In this document: positions 1-12,600 of the stretch, piece by piece
Numbering within the stretch: position 1 is the first letter of the stretch
How the letters are laid out: the number at the start of each line of letters is the position of its first letter
Source: Pseudomonas sp. 7SR1
Lineage (GTDB): Bacteria > Pseudomonadota > Gammaproteobacteria > Pseudomonadales > Pseudomonadaceae
NCBI RefSeq assembly: GCF_900156465.1
Contig: NZ_LT707064.1
Location: forward strand, 1,338,001 to 1,402,000
Reading direction: 5' to 3'
Length of the DNA: 64,000 bases
Translations under genes and position numbers: made by a program
Notes under the pieces: generated by a model
What the model was told of the DNA's origin: nothing
Databases searched by the model: none
The model's input: the letters and a program-made list of their open reading frames with translations, nothing else

Positions 1-1859
1 TGGCCGCGCTCACCCACTTGCAGTTCATAGCCCTGTGGATGCAGGCGTGCGAACTCGTGCACACCCGCCAGCTCGGCGGCCTGGAGCACCAGTTCGTCCT
101 CGACGTAACGGGCGCCGGACGTCAGGTTGTCCCGCAGGGTACCGGCCAGCAGCTGGATATCCTGGGGCACGTAGCCGACGTTGTAGCGCAACTCGCTGAC
201 ATCGATCTGGCGAATGTCCACGCCGTCCACCAGCAGAGCGCCGTCGTCCGGCTGGTAAAGGCCCACGAGCAACTTGGCCAGGGAGCTCTTGCCCGAGCCG
301 CTGCGACCGATGATGCCGATTTTCTCGCCGGGCTTGATCACCAGGTTGATGTTCTTCAGCGCGGCGTTCTGCTGGTTGGGGTAGGTGAAATTCAACTGGC
401 GGCATTCGATGGCCCCCTGCAGGACCTTGCGGCTGAGCGGACGCTCGTCGAAGTTGCGCTCCTGGGGCAGTTCCATCATCTGGTCGACGGATGTCATGGT
501 CACCCGCGCCTGCTGGTAGCGGGTCAGCAGGCCCGACAGCGAAGCCAACGGACTGAGTGCGCGACCGCTGAGCATGTAGCAGGCGACCAGCCCACCCATG
601 CTCAGGTTGCCGGCGATGATCAGGTAGACGCCGAAGACGATCATGACCACGCCGGCCAGTTGCTGGATCAGCAAGGTGATATTCATCGCCAGGCCGGACA
701 GCATCTTCACGCGCAGCTCGAGGCGACTGAGGGTACCGATGGTCTGCTCCCACTGGTACTGGCGCTCGCTCTCGGCGTTGTTGACCTTCACCGCATCCAG
801 GCCGGCCAGGGTTTCGATCAGGCTGGACTGCCGCTCGGCGCCCAGGGCCATGGTCCGCTCCATGGTCGCCACCAGGGGCTTCTGCAAGGCGTAGCCGATC
901 AACAGGGCCAGCGGGAACGCCACGACCGGAATCCACACCAGGTGTCCACCGATGATCGCGATGACCATCAGGATCAACAGGGTGAACGGCAGGTCGATCA
1001 GGCTGGTGAGGGTCAGCGACGCGAGGAAGTCCCGCAGGCTCTGGAACTCGTGGATGTTCTGGGCGAAGCTGCCGACCCGTGCCGGGCGGTATTTCATCGC
1101 CATGCCGACGATGCGCTCGAACAGCGTTGCCGAAATGATCAGGTCGGTTTTCTTGCCGGCCAGGTCCAGGCACAGGCTGCGCAGCATTTTCAGGATCAGG
1201 TCGAACACGTAGGCGCCGGTGATACCGATAGCCAGTACCCACAGGGTCGCCTCGGCCTGGTTCGGCACCACCCGGTCATAGACGTTCATGACGAACAACG
1301 GCGCCGCCATGGCGATGATGTTGATCAGCAGGCTGGCGGCGATGGCATCGGCATACAGCCAGCGGGAACGCTTGAGGGTGTCGCGGAACCACGAACGCGC
1401 CCGAGGGATGAGGGTGCCGTGGTTCACGTCAAATTTATGTTGGGGTTGGGCAAAGAAGACCTTGCCGCTGTAGTCGTCGGCCAGCAGTTCACGGCTGACC
1501 GCCACTTCGCCACCGTCGCTTTCGCTGAGCAGCAGTCGCGCCTGGTCATCCTCCGTCCAGCCCAGCAGCACGGCGCTGCGCCCTTCCTTGAGCAGCAGGA
1601 GCGCAGGCATGGCAATGGTCGGGATCTGTTCGAGCCGGCGCTGCAGCACCCGGCCCTGCAAACCGGCACGGGCCGCCGCACGCGACAATAATTCGACGCT
1701 CAACCGCTGCTTGGGCAACGGCAGGCCGGTGGTGAGCATCGCCGCGCTGGCGGGTTTCTGATGCAGCATGCAGAGCGCCAACAATCCGTCCAGCAAGGGG
1801 TCGTCATGCAGCGCGCGTGGATCGTGGATGAGTTCGACTCGACTGACTTCTGATTCCAC
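1..1859 (-). CDS. lapB: LapB, type I secretion ABC transporter (partial, 3' end off window)
   Basis: Inner-membrane ATPase/permease of the LapBCE type I secretion system that exports the adhesin LapA. The visible 619 or so residues hold an N-terminal C39-peptidase-like domain (about 1-130), a six-helix ABC membrane domain (about 160-430) and the start of the nucleotide-binding domain with Walker A GRSGSGKSS. The left edge cuts the gene just after VGERG, so the LSGGQ signature and Walker B lie outside. I chose the GTG at 1859 (V-ESEVSRVEL), which matches my memory of LapB N-termini; its Shine-Dalgarno is weak. It lies 38 bp downstream of lapE on the same strand, consistent with a lapE-lapB(-lapC) operon; lapC would be off the edge. 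The residue string closely matches what I remember of P. fluorescens LapB. Confidence 0.93.
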   Translation of the reverse strand, partial: MESEVSRVELIHDPRALHDDPLLDGLLALCMLHQKPASAAMLTTGLPLPKQRLSVELLSRAAARAGLQGRVLQRRLEQIPTIAMPALLLLKEGRSAVLLGWTEDDQARLLLSESDGGEVAVSRELLADDYSGKVFFAQPQHKFDVNHGTLIPRARSWFRDTLKRSRWLYADAIAASLLINIIAMAAPLFVMNVYDRVVPNQAEATLWVLAIGITGAYVFDLILKMLRSLCLDLAGKKTDLIISATLFERIVGMAMKYRPARVGSFAQNIHEFQSLRDFLASLTLTSLIDLPFTLLILMVIAIIGGHLVWIPVVAFPLALLIGYALQKPLVATMERTMALGAERQSSLIETLAGLDAVKVNNAESERQYQWEQTIGTLSRLELRVKMLSGLAMNITLLIQQLAGVVMIVFGVYLIIAGNLSMGGLVACYMLSGRALSPLASLSGLLTRYQQARVTMTSVDQMMELPQERNFDERPLSRKVLQGAIECRQLNFTYPNQQNAALKNINLVIKPGEKIGIIGRSGSGKSSLAKLLVGLYQPDDGALLVDGVDIRQIDVSELRYNVGYVPQDIQLLAGTLRDNLTSGARYVEDELVLQAAELAGVHEFARLHPQGYELQVGERG

Positions 1860-1897
1860 GCTGGGCACTCTTTACTGATCGAAACGGAAAGGAAGAC

Positions 1898-3247
1898 TCA
1901 ATTCATCCCAGGCAACTGAACCTTGGGTTTCATGTCGGTTTGCACAACCGATGCCAACGGCGCGACCACCCCCTGACTTTTCAGCAACTGACCCATGGTG
2001 GCCTTGATGCGGTACTGGGTGAACAGCTGGACGTTCTTGATCTCTGCCAACCGGCGCGAGGCGCTGAACAGCTCGTTTTCACTGTCCAGCAGATCGAGCA
2101 GGGTCCGCTCGCCGAGGCTGAACTGCTTCTGGTAGGCAGTGCGCACGGCCGTGCTGCGGTCCACGTATTGCTGGGCGATCGGCACCTGGGCGTTGGCATT
2201 GTTCAGCGCGTTCCAGGCCAGGCCCAACTCTTCATTCAGTTGGCGCAGCGCGTTGTTGCGGATATCCAGGGCCTGGTTGGACAGATAGGACTTGGACTCC
2301 AGGTCCGCCTTGTTGCTGCCGCCGGCGTACAGGTTGAAGCGCATGCGCAGCATGGCCTGCCACTCGTTGTTATGGCCGTTCTGGCCGTCCAGGTCGTTGT
2401 CGGCGGTGCGGCCCAGTTCGGCGTCGAAGCGTGGGTAGAAGCTCGACTTGGCGGCTTCGTACTGCTTCTCGGCAGCGGCGATATCCGCTTCGGCGGAACG
2501 CAGCACCGGGCTGTTTTCCAGCATCTGGGCACGGGCTTCGGTCAGGTCGGCCGGCAACAGCGCCAGAAAGTCGGCAGGGCGCTCCAGCTGGTCCGGCAGT
2601 TGGCCCACGGCGCTGAGGTAGTTGGTCTCGGCATCCGCCAGGTTGGTCTGTTCGGTGATCAGGTTGTTGCGCGCCTGGGCCATGCGCGCTTCTGCCTGGT
2701 CCAGGTCGGCACCGCTGCCCACGCCACGGGAGGTGCGCAATTTGATCTGGTCGAAGATCCGCTCGTGGCTCTTGAGGTTTTCCTCGGCCAGGCGCACGAA
2801 CTCGCGACGGGTCAGCACATCCAGGTAGACCTGGGCCACGGTCAACCCGGTGCGCTCGGAAGCGTCCAGCAGGGAATAGGCACGGGAGTTGACGTTGGCT
2901 TGTTGACGCCCCACTTCGCTGGACGTCGCAAAACCGTCAAAAACCATTTGCGTCAGGCGCAGGCTCGACTCACTGCGGTTGAGCGTTTCCCAATGATTGG
3001 AGCTGCCGGAGCGGGTCGTGACGCTGTCGGTGCCTTCACGGCCATAACCGGCTGCCAGGTCCACCCGAGGCAGGTAACCGCCCTTGGCCGCCTTGAGCTG
3101 GTAGTCCGCCGCAAGCCGACTATTAACACCGGCCTGGATTTCAGGATGGACATCCAGCGCCTGTTGCATGGCCTGCGGCAAGGTTTGTGCTTGTACGAAA
3201 CTGGCGGCGAGGGCGAAAGGTAAAGCCTTGAGCAGATGCGAACGCAT
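1898..3247 (-). CDS. lapE: LapE, TolC-family outer membrane protein of LapA secretion
   Basis: Outer-membrane channel of the LapA type I secretion system, 449 aa. The N-terminus MRSHLLKALPFALAASFVQAQ is a signal peptide. The rest is rich in long helices and paired Asn/Leu/Ala repeats typical of TolC-family proteins, such as LAEENLKSHERIFDQIKLR and LRSAEADIAAAEKQYEAAKS. An upstream ATG at 3316 exists, but the start at 3247 directly precedes the signal peptide and agrees with family length. The gene is transcribed divergently from lapA across a 361-bp AT-rich region and runs into lapB 38 bp downstream. Confidence 0.92.
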   Translation of the reverse strand: MRSHLLKALPFALAASFVQAQTLPQAMQQALDVHPEIQAGVNSRLAADYQLKAAKGGYLPRVDLAAGYGREGTDSVTTRSGSSNHWETLNRSESSLRLTQMVFDGFATSSEVGRQQANVNSRAYSLLDASERTGLTVAQVYLDVLTRREFVRLAEENLKSHERIFDQIKLRTSRGVGSGADLDQAEARMAQARNNLITEQTNLADAETNYLSAVGQLPDQLERPADFLALLPADLTEARAQMLENSPVLRSAEADIAAAEKQYEAAKSSFYPRFDAELGRTADNDLDGQNGHNNEWQAMLRMRFNLYAGGSNKADLESKSYLSNQALDIRNNALRQLNEELGLAWNALNNANAQVPIAQQYVDRSTAVRTAYQKQFSLGERTLLDLLDSENELFSASRRLAEIKNVQLFTQYRIKATMGQLLKSQGVVAPLASVVQTDMKPKVQLPGMN

Positions 3248-3608
3248 GGTTGGAAATTTCCCGAAACTCTTGTCGTGGATCACAGCGAAACGTGGCGCTG
3301 CATCGGATGATGGCAACCGGAATGACCGTATGTCGGAAAGTTCGAAACAGGTACTGAATCTTGCACCGAAAGAACAGGCCGCCGCTTAAATATCAATGTG
3401 ACATTACTGGATTGATTGTTTAGGATGGCCCGCAGAAGGTCAATAGTTTGGCATGAACAAATAAAATGAAAAAAAACAAGCCAAAATATTGACGATTTAA
3501 CGCGTCAAAATATTTCTTCTACTGAATCGAAAAAACGTCCAGACCACTTCAGCCACAAGCTGCCGGGTCCATGGAAGTCTACACAGCGTGGCACCCGGAG
3601 AGTCTTCA
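3248..3608. promoter_or_regulatory. lapE/lapA divergent promoter region
   Basis: A 361-bp region with no gene, separating divergent lapE and lapA; its lapA-proximal half is strikingly AT-rich against the surrounding high GC. It contains GTCAATAGTTTGGC at 3439-3452, which matches 11 of 14 positions of the FleQ box as I remember it (GTCAATAAATTGAC); FleQ is a c-di-GMP-responsive regulator reported to control lapA in pseudomonads. It also contains the inverted repeat TTGACG-N8-CGTCAA at 3489-3508. Its left half could serve as a -35, but no convincing -10 follows. Function is inferred, not shown. Confidence 0.45.
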
Positions 3609-6600
3609 ATGAGCAGTGTTGTTGCCGTCGTCAAAAGCATTGTTGGTCAGGTTTTCGCCGTATCCCCCGAGGGCATCCGGCGTGTGCTCATTGAAGGTGA
3701 TCGCCTGTACACCGGCGACCAGTTGGACACAGGCCCTGCCGGGGCCGTCACATTGGACCTGGCCGACGGCCGCACCCTGGACCTGGGCCGCGACACTCAG
3801 TGGAGCGCCAATGCGCCGGATTCCTCCACCGACCTGGCTCAAGCCACAGCCCAGGCCGCGCCTTCTGTAGAAGAGTTGCAACAAGCCATCGCCGCAGGTG
3901 TCGACCCGACGACTGCCCTCGAAGCGACCGCGGCCGGCGCCGGCGAAGCGAGCGCTGGCGGCAGTGCCGGCGGCAGTCACAGCTTCGTGGTGCTGGATGC
4001 CACGGCTGGCAGCGTCGACCCAACCGTAGGCTTCCCGACCGAAGGCTTGAGCGCTGCCGCCGCCGCGGACAATGACACCACCGGTATCGACACCAGCGCC
4101 GACACCACCGCCAATACACTGCTCGATTCGACCCTGACCCTCAGCGCCACGCCGACCTTGACCGAAGCCGGCGGCGTACTGGTCTACACCGCGACCGTTA
4201 CCCAGGCTCCGCAGACCGACCTGACCATCACGCTCTCCAACGGCTCGGTCATCATCATCGCCGCCGGCCAGACCACCGGTAGCGTCAACGTTCCACTGGC
4301 GCCCAATGACACCGTCTACAACGACCCCAGCCAGATCAGCGTAACCGTCACCGGCACCACCGGCGGCAGCGGCATCGCCGTGACCCTGCCGACCACCCCG
4401 GCCGTGACCCAGATCACCGACACGGTCGACACCACCACGGTGACATTGACCGCAGGCAATACCGTTACCGAAGGCGGCCAGATCACCTACACCGCTACGC
4501 TGACCAACCCGGCCCAGACGCCCGTCACCGTGACCTTGAGCAATGGCTCGGTCATCACCATTGCCGCCGGCCAGACCACCGGCACCGTGGCCGTGGATAC
4601 TCCGGCAAACGACGTCTACAACAACGGCAGCACCGTCAGCACCACCATCACTGGCGTAACCGGCGGCAACTTCGAGAACCTGGTGCCCAACCCCGCGCCA
4701 GCCGTCACCACGATCACCGACTCGGCTGACGCCACCGGCTTGACCTTGAGCGCCAGCAACACCGTTACCGAAGGCGGCCAGATTACCTATACCGCTACGC
4801 TGACCAACCCGGCCCAGACGCCCGTCACCGTCACCCTGAGCAATGGCTCGGTCATCACCATTGCCGCTGGCCAGACCACCGGCACCGTCAACGTCGAAAC
4901 CCCGGCCAATGACGTCTACAACAACGGCGGCGCTATCAGTACCACCATTACTGGCGCAACCGGTGGTAACTTCGAAAACCTGGTACCGAGCACCACGCCT
5001 GCGGTCACTACCGTCACCGACTCGGTCGACACCACTGGCTTGACCTTGAGCGCCAGCGAGACCGTTACCGAAGGCGGTCAGATCACCTATACCGCTACGC
5101 TGACCAACCCGGCTCAGACGCCTGTCACCGTGACGTTGAGCAACGGCGCAGTCATCACCATCGCTGCCGGCCAGACCACCGGCACTGTTGCGGTCGATAC
5201 TCCGGCCAACGATGTCTATAACAACGGCAGTACCGTCAGCACCACGATTACTGGCGCAACCGGCGGTAACTTCGAGAACCTGGTGCCAAGCACCACCCCT
5301 GCGGTGACCACGGTTACCGACTCGGCAGATGCCACCGGCCTGACACTCAGCGCCAGTGAAACCATCACCGAAGGTGGCCAGATCACCTACACCGCTACGC
5401 TGACCAATCCGGCCCAGACACCCGTCACCGTGACCCTGAGCAACGGCGCGGTGATCACCATCGCTGCCGGCCAGACCACGGGTACCGTCGCGGTCGATAC
5501 TCCGGCAAACGACGTCTACAACAACGGCAGCACCGTCAGCACCACGATTACTGGCGCAACCGGCGGCAACTTCGAGAACCTGGTGCCAAGCACCACCCCT
5601 GCCGTCACCAACATTACCGACTCGGCGGATGCCACCGGCCTGACGCTCAGCGCCAGCGAGACCATCACCGAAGGCGGTCAGATCACCTACACCGCCACGC
5701 TGACCAATCCGGCCCAGACGCCAGTGACCGTTACCTTGAGCAACGGCGCGGTAATCACCATCGCTGCGGGCCAGACCACTGGCACTGTTGCGGTCGATAC
5801 CCCGGCCAACGATGTCTATAACAACGGCAGCACTGTTAGCACCACCATCACTGGCACAACCGGCGGCAACTTCGAGAACCTGGTGCCAAGCACGACGCCA
5901 GCCGTTACCACCATTACCGATTCGGCCGATGCCACTGGCCTGAGCCTGTCTGCTTCTACCGAAGTGACTGAAGGCGGCCAGATCACCTACACCGCCACGC
6001 TGACCAACCCGGCTCAGACGCCAGTGACCGTCACCCTGAGCAACGGTGCGGTGATCAACATCGCCGCCGGCCAAACCACCGGCACTGTTGCAGTCGATAC
6101 TCCGGCCAACGACGTCTACAACAACGGCAGCACTGTCAGCACTACCATCACCGGTACTTCCGGCGGTAACTTCGAGAACCTGGTGCCAAGCACCACGCCT
6201 GCCGTTACCACCATTACCGATTCGGCCGATGCCACTGGCCTGAGCCTGTCTGCTTCTACCGAAGTGACTGAAGGCGGCCAGATCACCTACACCGCTACGC
6301 TGACCAACCCGGCTCAGACGCCAGTGACCGTCACCCTGAGCAACGGTGCGGTGATCAACATCGCCGCCGGCCAAACCACCGGCACTGTTGCAGTCGATAC
6401 TCCGGCGAACGACGTCTATAACAACGGCAGCACCGTTAGCACCACCATCACTGGCGCAACGGGCGGCAACTTCGAAAATCTGGTGCCTAGCACCACGCCT
6501 GCGGTGACCACGATTACCGATTCGGCGGATGCCACTGGCCTGACACTCAGCGCCAGTGAAACCATCACCGAAGGTGGCCAGATCACCTACACCGCCACGC

Positions 6601-9600
6601 TGACCAACCCGGCTCAGACGCCAGTCACTGTCACCCTGAGCAACGGCGCGGTGATCACCATCGCCGCGGGCCAGACTACCGGTACTGTTGCGGTCGATAC
6701 GCCAGCGAACGATGTCTACAACAACGGCAGCACCGTCAGCACCACCATTACTGGCGCAACCGGCGGCAACTTCGAGAATCTGGTGCCTAGCACCACGCCA
6801 GCCGTTACCACCATTACCGATTCGGCCGATGCCACCGGCCTGAGCCTGTCTGCTTCTACTGAAGTGACTGAAGGCGGTCAGATCACCTACACCGCTACGC
6901 TGACCAACCCGGCTCAGACGCCTGTCACCGTGACGTTGAGCAACGGCGCAGTCATCACCATCGCTGCCGGCCAGACTACCGGCACCGTCGCGGTCGATAC
7001 ACCAGCGAACGACGTCTACAACAACGGCAGCACCGTCAGCACTACCATCACCGGTACTTCCGGCGGTAACTTCGAGAACCTGGTGCCAAGCACCACGCCA
7101 GCCGTTACCACCATTACCGATTCGGCAGATGCCACCGGCCTGAGCCTGTCTGCTTCTACCGAAGTGACTGAAGGCGGTCAGATCACCTACACCGCTACGC
7201 TGACCAACCCGGCTCAAACACCGATGACCGTCACCCTGAGCAACGGTGCGGTGATCACCATCGCTGCCGGCCAGACTACCGGCACCGTCGCGGTCGATAC
7301 ACCAGCGAACGACGTCTACAACAACGGCAGCACCGTTAGCACCACCATCACTGGCGCAACGGGCGGCAACTTCGAAAATCTGGTACCTAGCACCACGCCT
7401 GCGGTGACCACGATTACCGATTCGGCGGATGCCACTGGCCTGACACTCAGCGCCAGCGAGACCATCACCGAAGGCGGTCAGATCACCTACACCGCCACGC
7501 TGACCAATCCGGCTCAGACGCCAGTGACCGTCACCTTGAGCAATGGTGCCGTGATCACCATCGCTGCCGGCCAGACCACCGGCACTGTCGCGGTCGATAC
7601 TCCGGCCAACGACGTCTACAACAACGGCAGCACTGTCAGCACTACCATCACCGGTACTTCCGGCGGTAACTTCGAGAACCTGGTGCCAAGCACCACGCCT
7701 GCCGTTACCACCATTACCGATTCGGCCGATGCCACTGGCCTGAGCCTGTCTGCTTCTACCGAAGTGACTGAAGGCGGCCAGATCACCTACACCGCTACGC
7801 TGACCAACCCGGCTCAGACGCCAGTAACCGTCACCCTGAGCAACGGTGCGGTGATCAACATCGCCGCCGGCCAAACCACCGGCACTGTTGCAGTCGATAC
7901 TCCGGCCAACGACGTCTACAACAACGGCAGCACCGTCAGCACTACCATCACTGGCGCAACGGGCGGCAACTTCGAAAATCTGGTACCTAGCACCACGCCT
8001 GCGGTGACCACGATTACCGATTCGGCGGATGCCACTGGCCTGACACTCAGCGCCAGCGAGACCATCACCGAAGGCGGTCAGATCACCTACACCGCCACGC
8101 TGACCAATCCGGCTCAGACGCCAGTGACCGTCACCTTGAGCAATGGTGCCGTGATCACCATCGCTGCCGGCCAGACCACCGGCACTGTCGCGGTCGATAC
8201 TCCGGCCAACGACGTCTACAACAACGGCAGCACTGTCAGCACTACCATCACCGGTACTTCCGGCGGTAACTTCGAGAACCTGGTGCCAAGCACCACGCCT
8301 GCCGTTACCACCATTACCGATTCGGCCGATACCACTGGCCTGAGCCTGTCTGCTTCTACTGAAGTGACTGAAGGCGGTCAGATCACCTACACCGCTACGC
8401 TGACCAACCCGGCTCAGACGCCTGTCACCGTGACGTTGAGCAACGGCGCAGTCATCACCATCGCTGCCGGCCAGACTACCGGCACCGTCGCGGTCGATAC
8501 ACCAGCGAACGACGTCTATAACAACGGCAGCACCGTTAGCACCACCATCACTGGCGCAACGGGCGGCAGCTTCGAAAACCTGGTACCTAGCACCACGCCT
8601 GCGGTGACCACGATTACCGACTCGGCGGATGCCACTGGCCTGACGCTCAGCGCCAGCGAGACCATCACCGAAGGCGGTCAGATCACCTACACCGCTACGC
8701 TGACCAACCCAGCCCAGACGCCTGTCACCGTGACGTTGAGTAACGGCGCGGTGATCACCATCGCTGCCGGCCAGACTACCGGCACCGTCGCGGTCGATAC
8801 TCCGGCGAACGATGTCTACAACAACGGCAGCACCGTCAGCACCACGATTACTGGCGCAACCGGCGGCAACTTCGAAAACCTGGTGCCTAGCACCACGCCA
8901 GCCGTTACCACCATTACCGACTCGGCGGATGCCACCGGCTTGAGCCTGTCTGCTTCAACTGAAGTGACTGAAGGCGGCCAGATCACCTACACCGCGACGC
9001 TGACCAACCCGGCCCAAACACCAGTCACCGTCACCTTGAGCAACGGCGCGGTGATCACCATCGCCGCCGGCCAAACCACCGGCACTGTTGCGGTCGATAC
9101 TCCGGCGAACGACGTCTATAACAACGGCAGCACCGTCAGCACTACCATTACCGGTACTTCCGGCGGTAACTTCGAGAACCTGGTGCCAAGCACCACCCCT
9201 GCCGTCACCACGATTACCGATTCGGCCGATGCCACTGGCCTGAGCCTGTCTGCTTCTACCGAAGTGACTGAAGGTGGCCAGATCACCTACACCGCTACGC
9301 TGACCAACCCGGCTCAAACACCGATGACCGTCACCCTGAGCAACGGTGCGGTGATCACCATCGCTGCCGGCCAGACTACCGGCACCGTCGCGGTCGATAC
9401 ACCAGCGAACGACGTCTACAACAACGGCAGCACCGTCAGCACTACCATCACCGGTACTTCCGGCGGCAACTTCGAGAACCTGGTGCCAAGCACCACCCCT
9501 GCGGTGACCACGGTTACCGACTCGGCGGATGCCACCGGCCTGACGCTCAGCGCCAGCGAGACCATTACTGAAGGCGGCCAGATCACCTACACCGCCACGC

Positions 9601-12600
9601 TGACCAACCCGGCCCAGACGCCTGTCACCGTGACGTTGAGCAACGGCGCGGTGATCACCATCGCTGCCGGCCAGACCACGGGTACCGTCGCGGTCGATAT
9701 GCCAGCGAACGACGTCTACAACAACGGCAGCACCGTTAGCACCACGATTACTGGCGCAACCGGCGGTAACTTCGAGAACCTGGTACCAAGCACCACGCCT
9801 GCCGTCACCAACATTACCGACTCGGCGGATGCCACCGGCCTGACGCTCAGCGCCAGCGAGACCATCACCGAAGGCGGTCAGATCACCTACACCGCCACGC
9901 TGACCAATCCGGCCCAGACGCCAGTGACCGTTACCTTGAGCAACGGCGCGGTAATCACCATCGCTGCGGGCCAGACCACTGGCACTGTTGCGGTCGATAC
10001 CCCGGCCAACGACGTCTATAACAACGGCAGCACCGTTAGCACCACCATCACTGGCGCAACGGGCGGCAACTTCGAAAACCTGGTACCTAGCACCACGCCT
10101 GCGGTGACCACGATTACCGATTCGGCGGATGCCACTGGCCTGACACTCAGCGCCAGCGAGACCATCACCGAAGGCGGTCAGATCACCTACACCGCCACGC
10201 TGACCAATCCGGCTCAGACGCCAGTGACCGTCACCTTGAGCAATGGTGCCGTGATCACCATCGCTGCCGGCCAGACCACCGGCACTGTCGCGGTCGATAC
10301 TCCGGCCAACGACGTCTACAACAACGGCAGCACTGTCAGCACTACCATCACCGGTACTTCCGGCGGTAACTTCGAGAACCTGGTGCCAAGCACCACGCCT
10401 GCCGTTACCACCATTACCGATTCGGCCGATGCCACTGGCCTGAGCCTGTCTGCTTCTACTGAAGTGACTGAAGGCGGTCAGATCACCTACACCGCTACGC
10501 TGACCAACCCGGCTCAGACGCCTGTCACCGTGACGTTGAGCAACGGCGCAGTCATCACCATCGCTGCCGGCCAGACTACCGGCACCGTCGCGGTCGATAC
10601 ACCAGCGAACGACGTCTACAACAACGGCAGCACCGTCAGCACTACCATCACCGGTACTTCCGGCGGTAACTTCGAGAACCTGGTGCCAAGCACCACGCCA
10701 GCCGTTACCACCATTACCGATTCGGCCGATGCCACTGGCCTGAGCCTGTCTGCTTCTACTGAAGTGACTGAAGGCGGTCAGATCACCTACACCGCTACGC
10801 TGACCAACCCGGCTCAGACGCCAGTCACCGTCACCTTGAGCAACGGCGCGGTGATCACCATCGCCGCCGGCCAAACCACCGGCACTGTTGCGGTCGATAC
10901 TCCGGCGAACGACGTCTATAACAACGGCAGCACCGTTAGCACCACCATCACTGGCGCAACGGGCGGCAACTTCGAAAATCTGGTACCTAGCACCACGCCT
11001 GCGGTGACCACGATTACCGATTCGGCGGATGCCACTGGCCTGACACTCAGCGCCAGCGAGACCATCACCGAAGGCGGTCAGATCACCTACACCGCCACGT
11101 TGACCAATCCGGCCCAGACGCCAGTGACCGTCACCCTGAGCAACGGTGCGGTGATCAACATCGCCGCCGGCCAAACCACCGGCACTGTTGCAGTCGATAC
11201 TCCGGCGAACGACGTCTATAACAACGGCAGCACCGTCAGCACCACCATCACTGGCACAACCGGCGGCAACTTCGAAAACCTGGTGCCTAGCACCACGCCT
11301 GCGGTGACCACGATTACCGACTCGGCGGATGCCACTGGCCTGACGCTCAGCGCCAGCGAGACCATCACCGAAGGCGGTCAGATCACCTACACCGCTACGC
11401 TGACCAACCCGGCCCAGACGCCTGTCACCGTGACGTTGAGTAACGGCGCGGTGATCACCATCGCTGCCGGCCAGACCACGGGTACCGTCGCGGTCGATAC
11501 TCCGGCGAACGATGTCTACAACAACGGCAGCACCGTCAGCACCACGATTACTGGCGCAACCGGCGGCAACTTCGAAAACCTGGTGCCTAGCACCACGCCA
11601 GCCGTTACCACCATTACCGACTCGGCGGATGCCACCGGCTTGACCTTGAGCGCCAGTGAAACCATCACCGAAGGTGGCCAGATCACCTACACCGCCACGC
11701 TGACCAATCCGGCCCAGACACCAGTCACCGTCACCCTGAGCAACGGCGCAGTCATCACCATCGCCGCCGGCCAGACTACCGGCACCGTCGCGGTCGATAC
11801 GCCAGCGAACGATGTCTATAACAACGGCAGCACCGTCAGCACCACGATTACTGGCGCAACCGGCGGCAACTTCGAGAACCTGGTACCAAGCACCACCCCT
11901 GCGGTGACCACGGTTACCGACTCGGCAGATGCCACCGGCCTGACACTCAGCGCCAGTGAAACCATCACCGAAGGTGGCCAGATCACCTACACCGCTACGC
12001 TGACCAACCCGGCCCAGACGCCAGTGACCGTCACCCTGAGCAACGGCGCGGTGATCACCATCGCTGCCGGCCAGACCACGGGTACCGTCGCGGTCGATAC
12101 TCCGGCGAACGATGTCTACAACAACGGCAGCACCGTCAGCACCACGATTACTGGCGCAACCGGCGGTAACTTCGAGAACCTGGTGCCAAGCACCACGCCT
12201 GCGGTGACCACCATCACCGATTCGCCTGACGCGACCGCACTCACCCTCTCGGCGACCGGCACGGTAGCCGAAGGCGGCTCCATCGTTTACACCGCGACAC
12301 TGAGCAACGCCGCCGGCTCGCCCGTCACCGTCACCTTGAGCAACGGTGCGGTGATCAACATCGCCGCCGGTGCCAAGACCGGCACCGTGACCGTCGACGC
12401 ACCGAAGGACGACGTCTACAAGGATGCCGGCAAGGTCGAAGTCAGCATCGACAAGGCCACCGGTGGCAACTTCGAAAACCTGGTGCCAAGCACTGCGCCT
12501 GCCGTTACGGATGTGACCGATACCCTCAATACCAGCACCGTTTCGCTCTCCGCGACCTCGACTGTTGGTGAAGGTGGCACCGTGGTCTACACCGCCTCGG

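Noticed and set aside
18..1691. Plus-strand frame of 557 codons opposite lapB
   Set aside because: The minus strand encodes clear LapB sequence with a Walker A motif; the opposite frame is His/Gln-rich shadow sequence.
4441..12240. Repeat array considered as CRISPR or satellite DNA
   Set aside because: Units are 300 bp, coding and in frame, with no short identical repeats separated by unique spacers.
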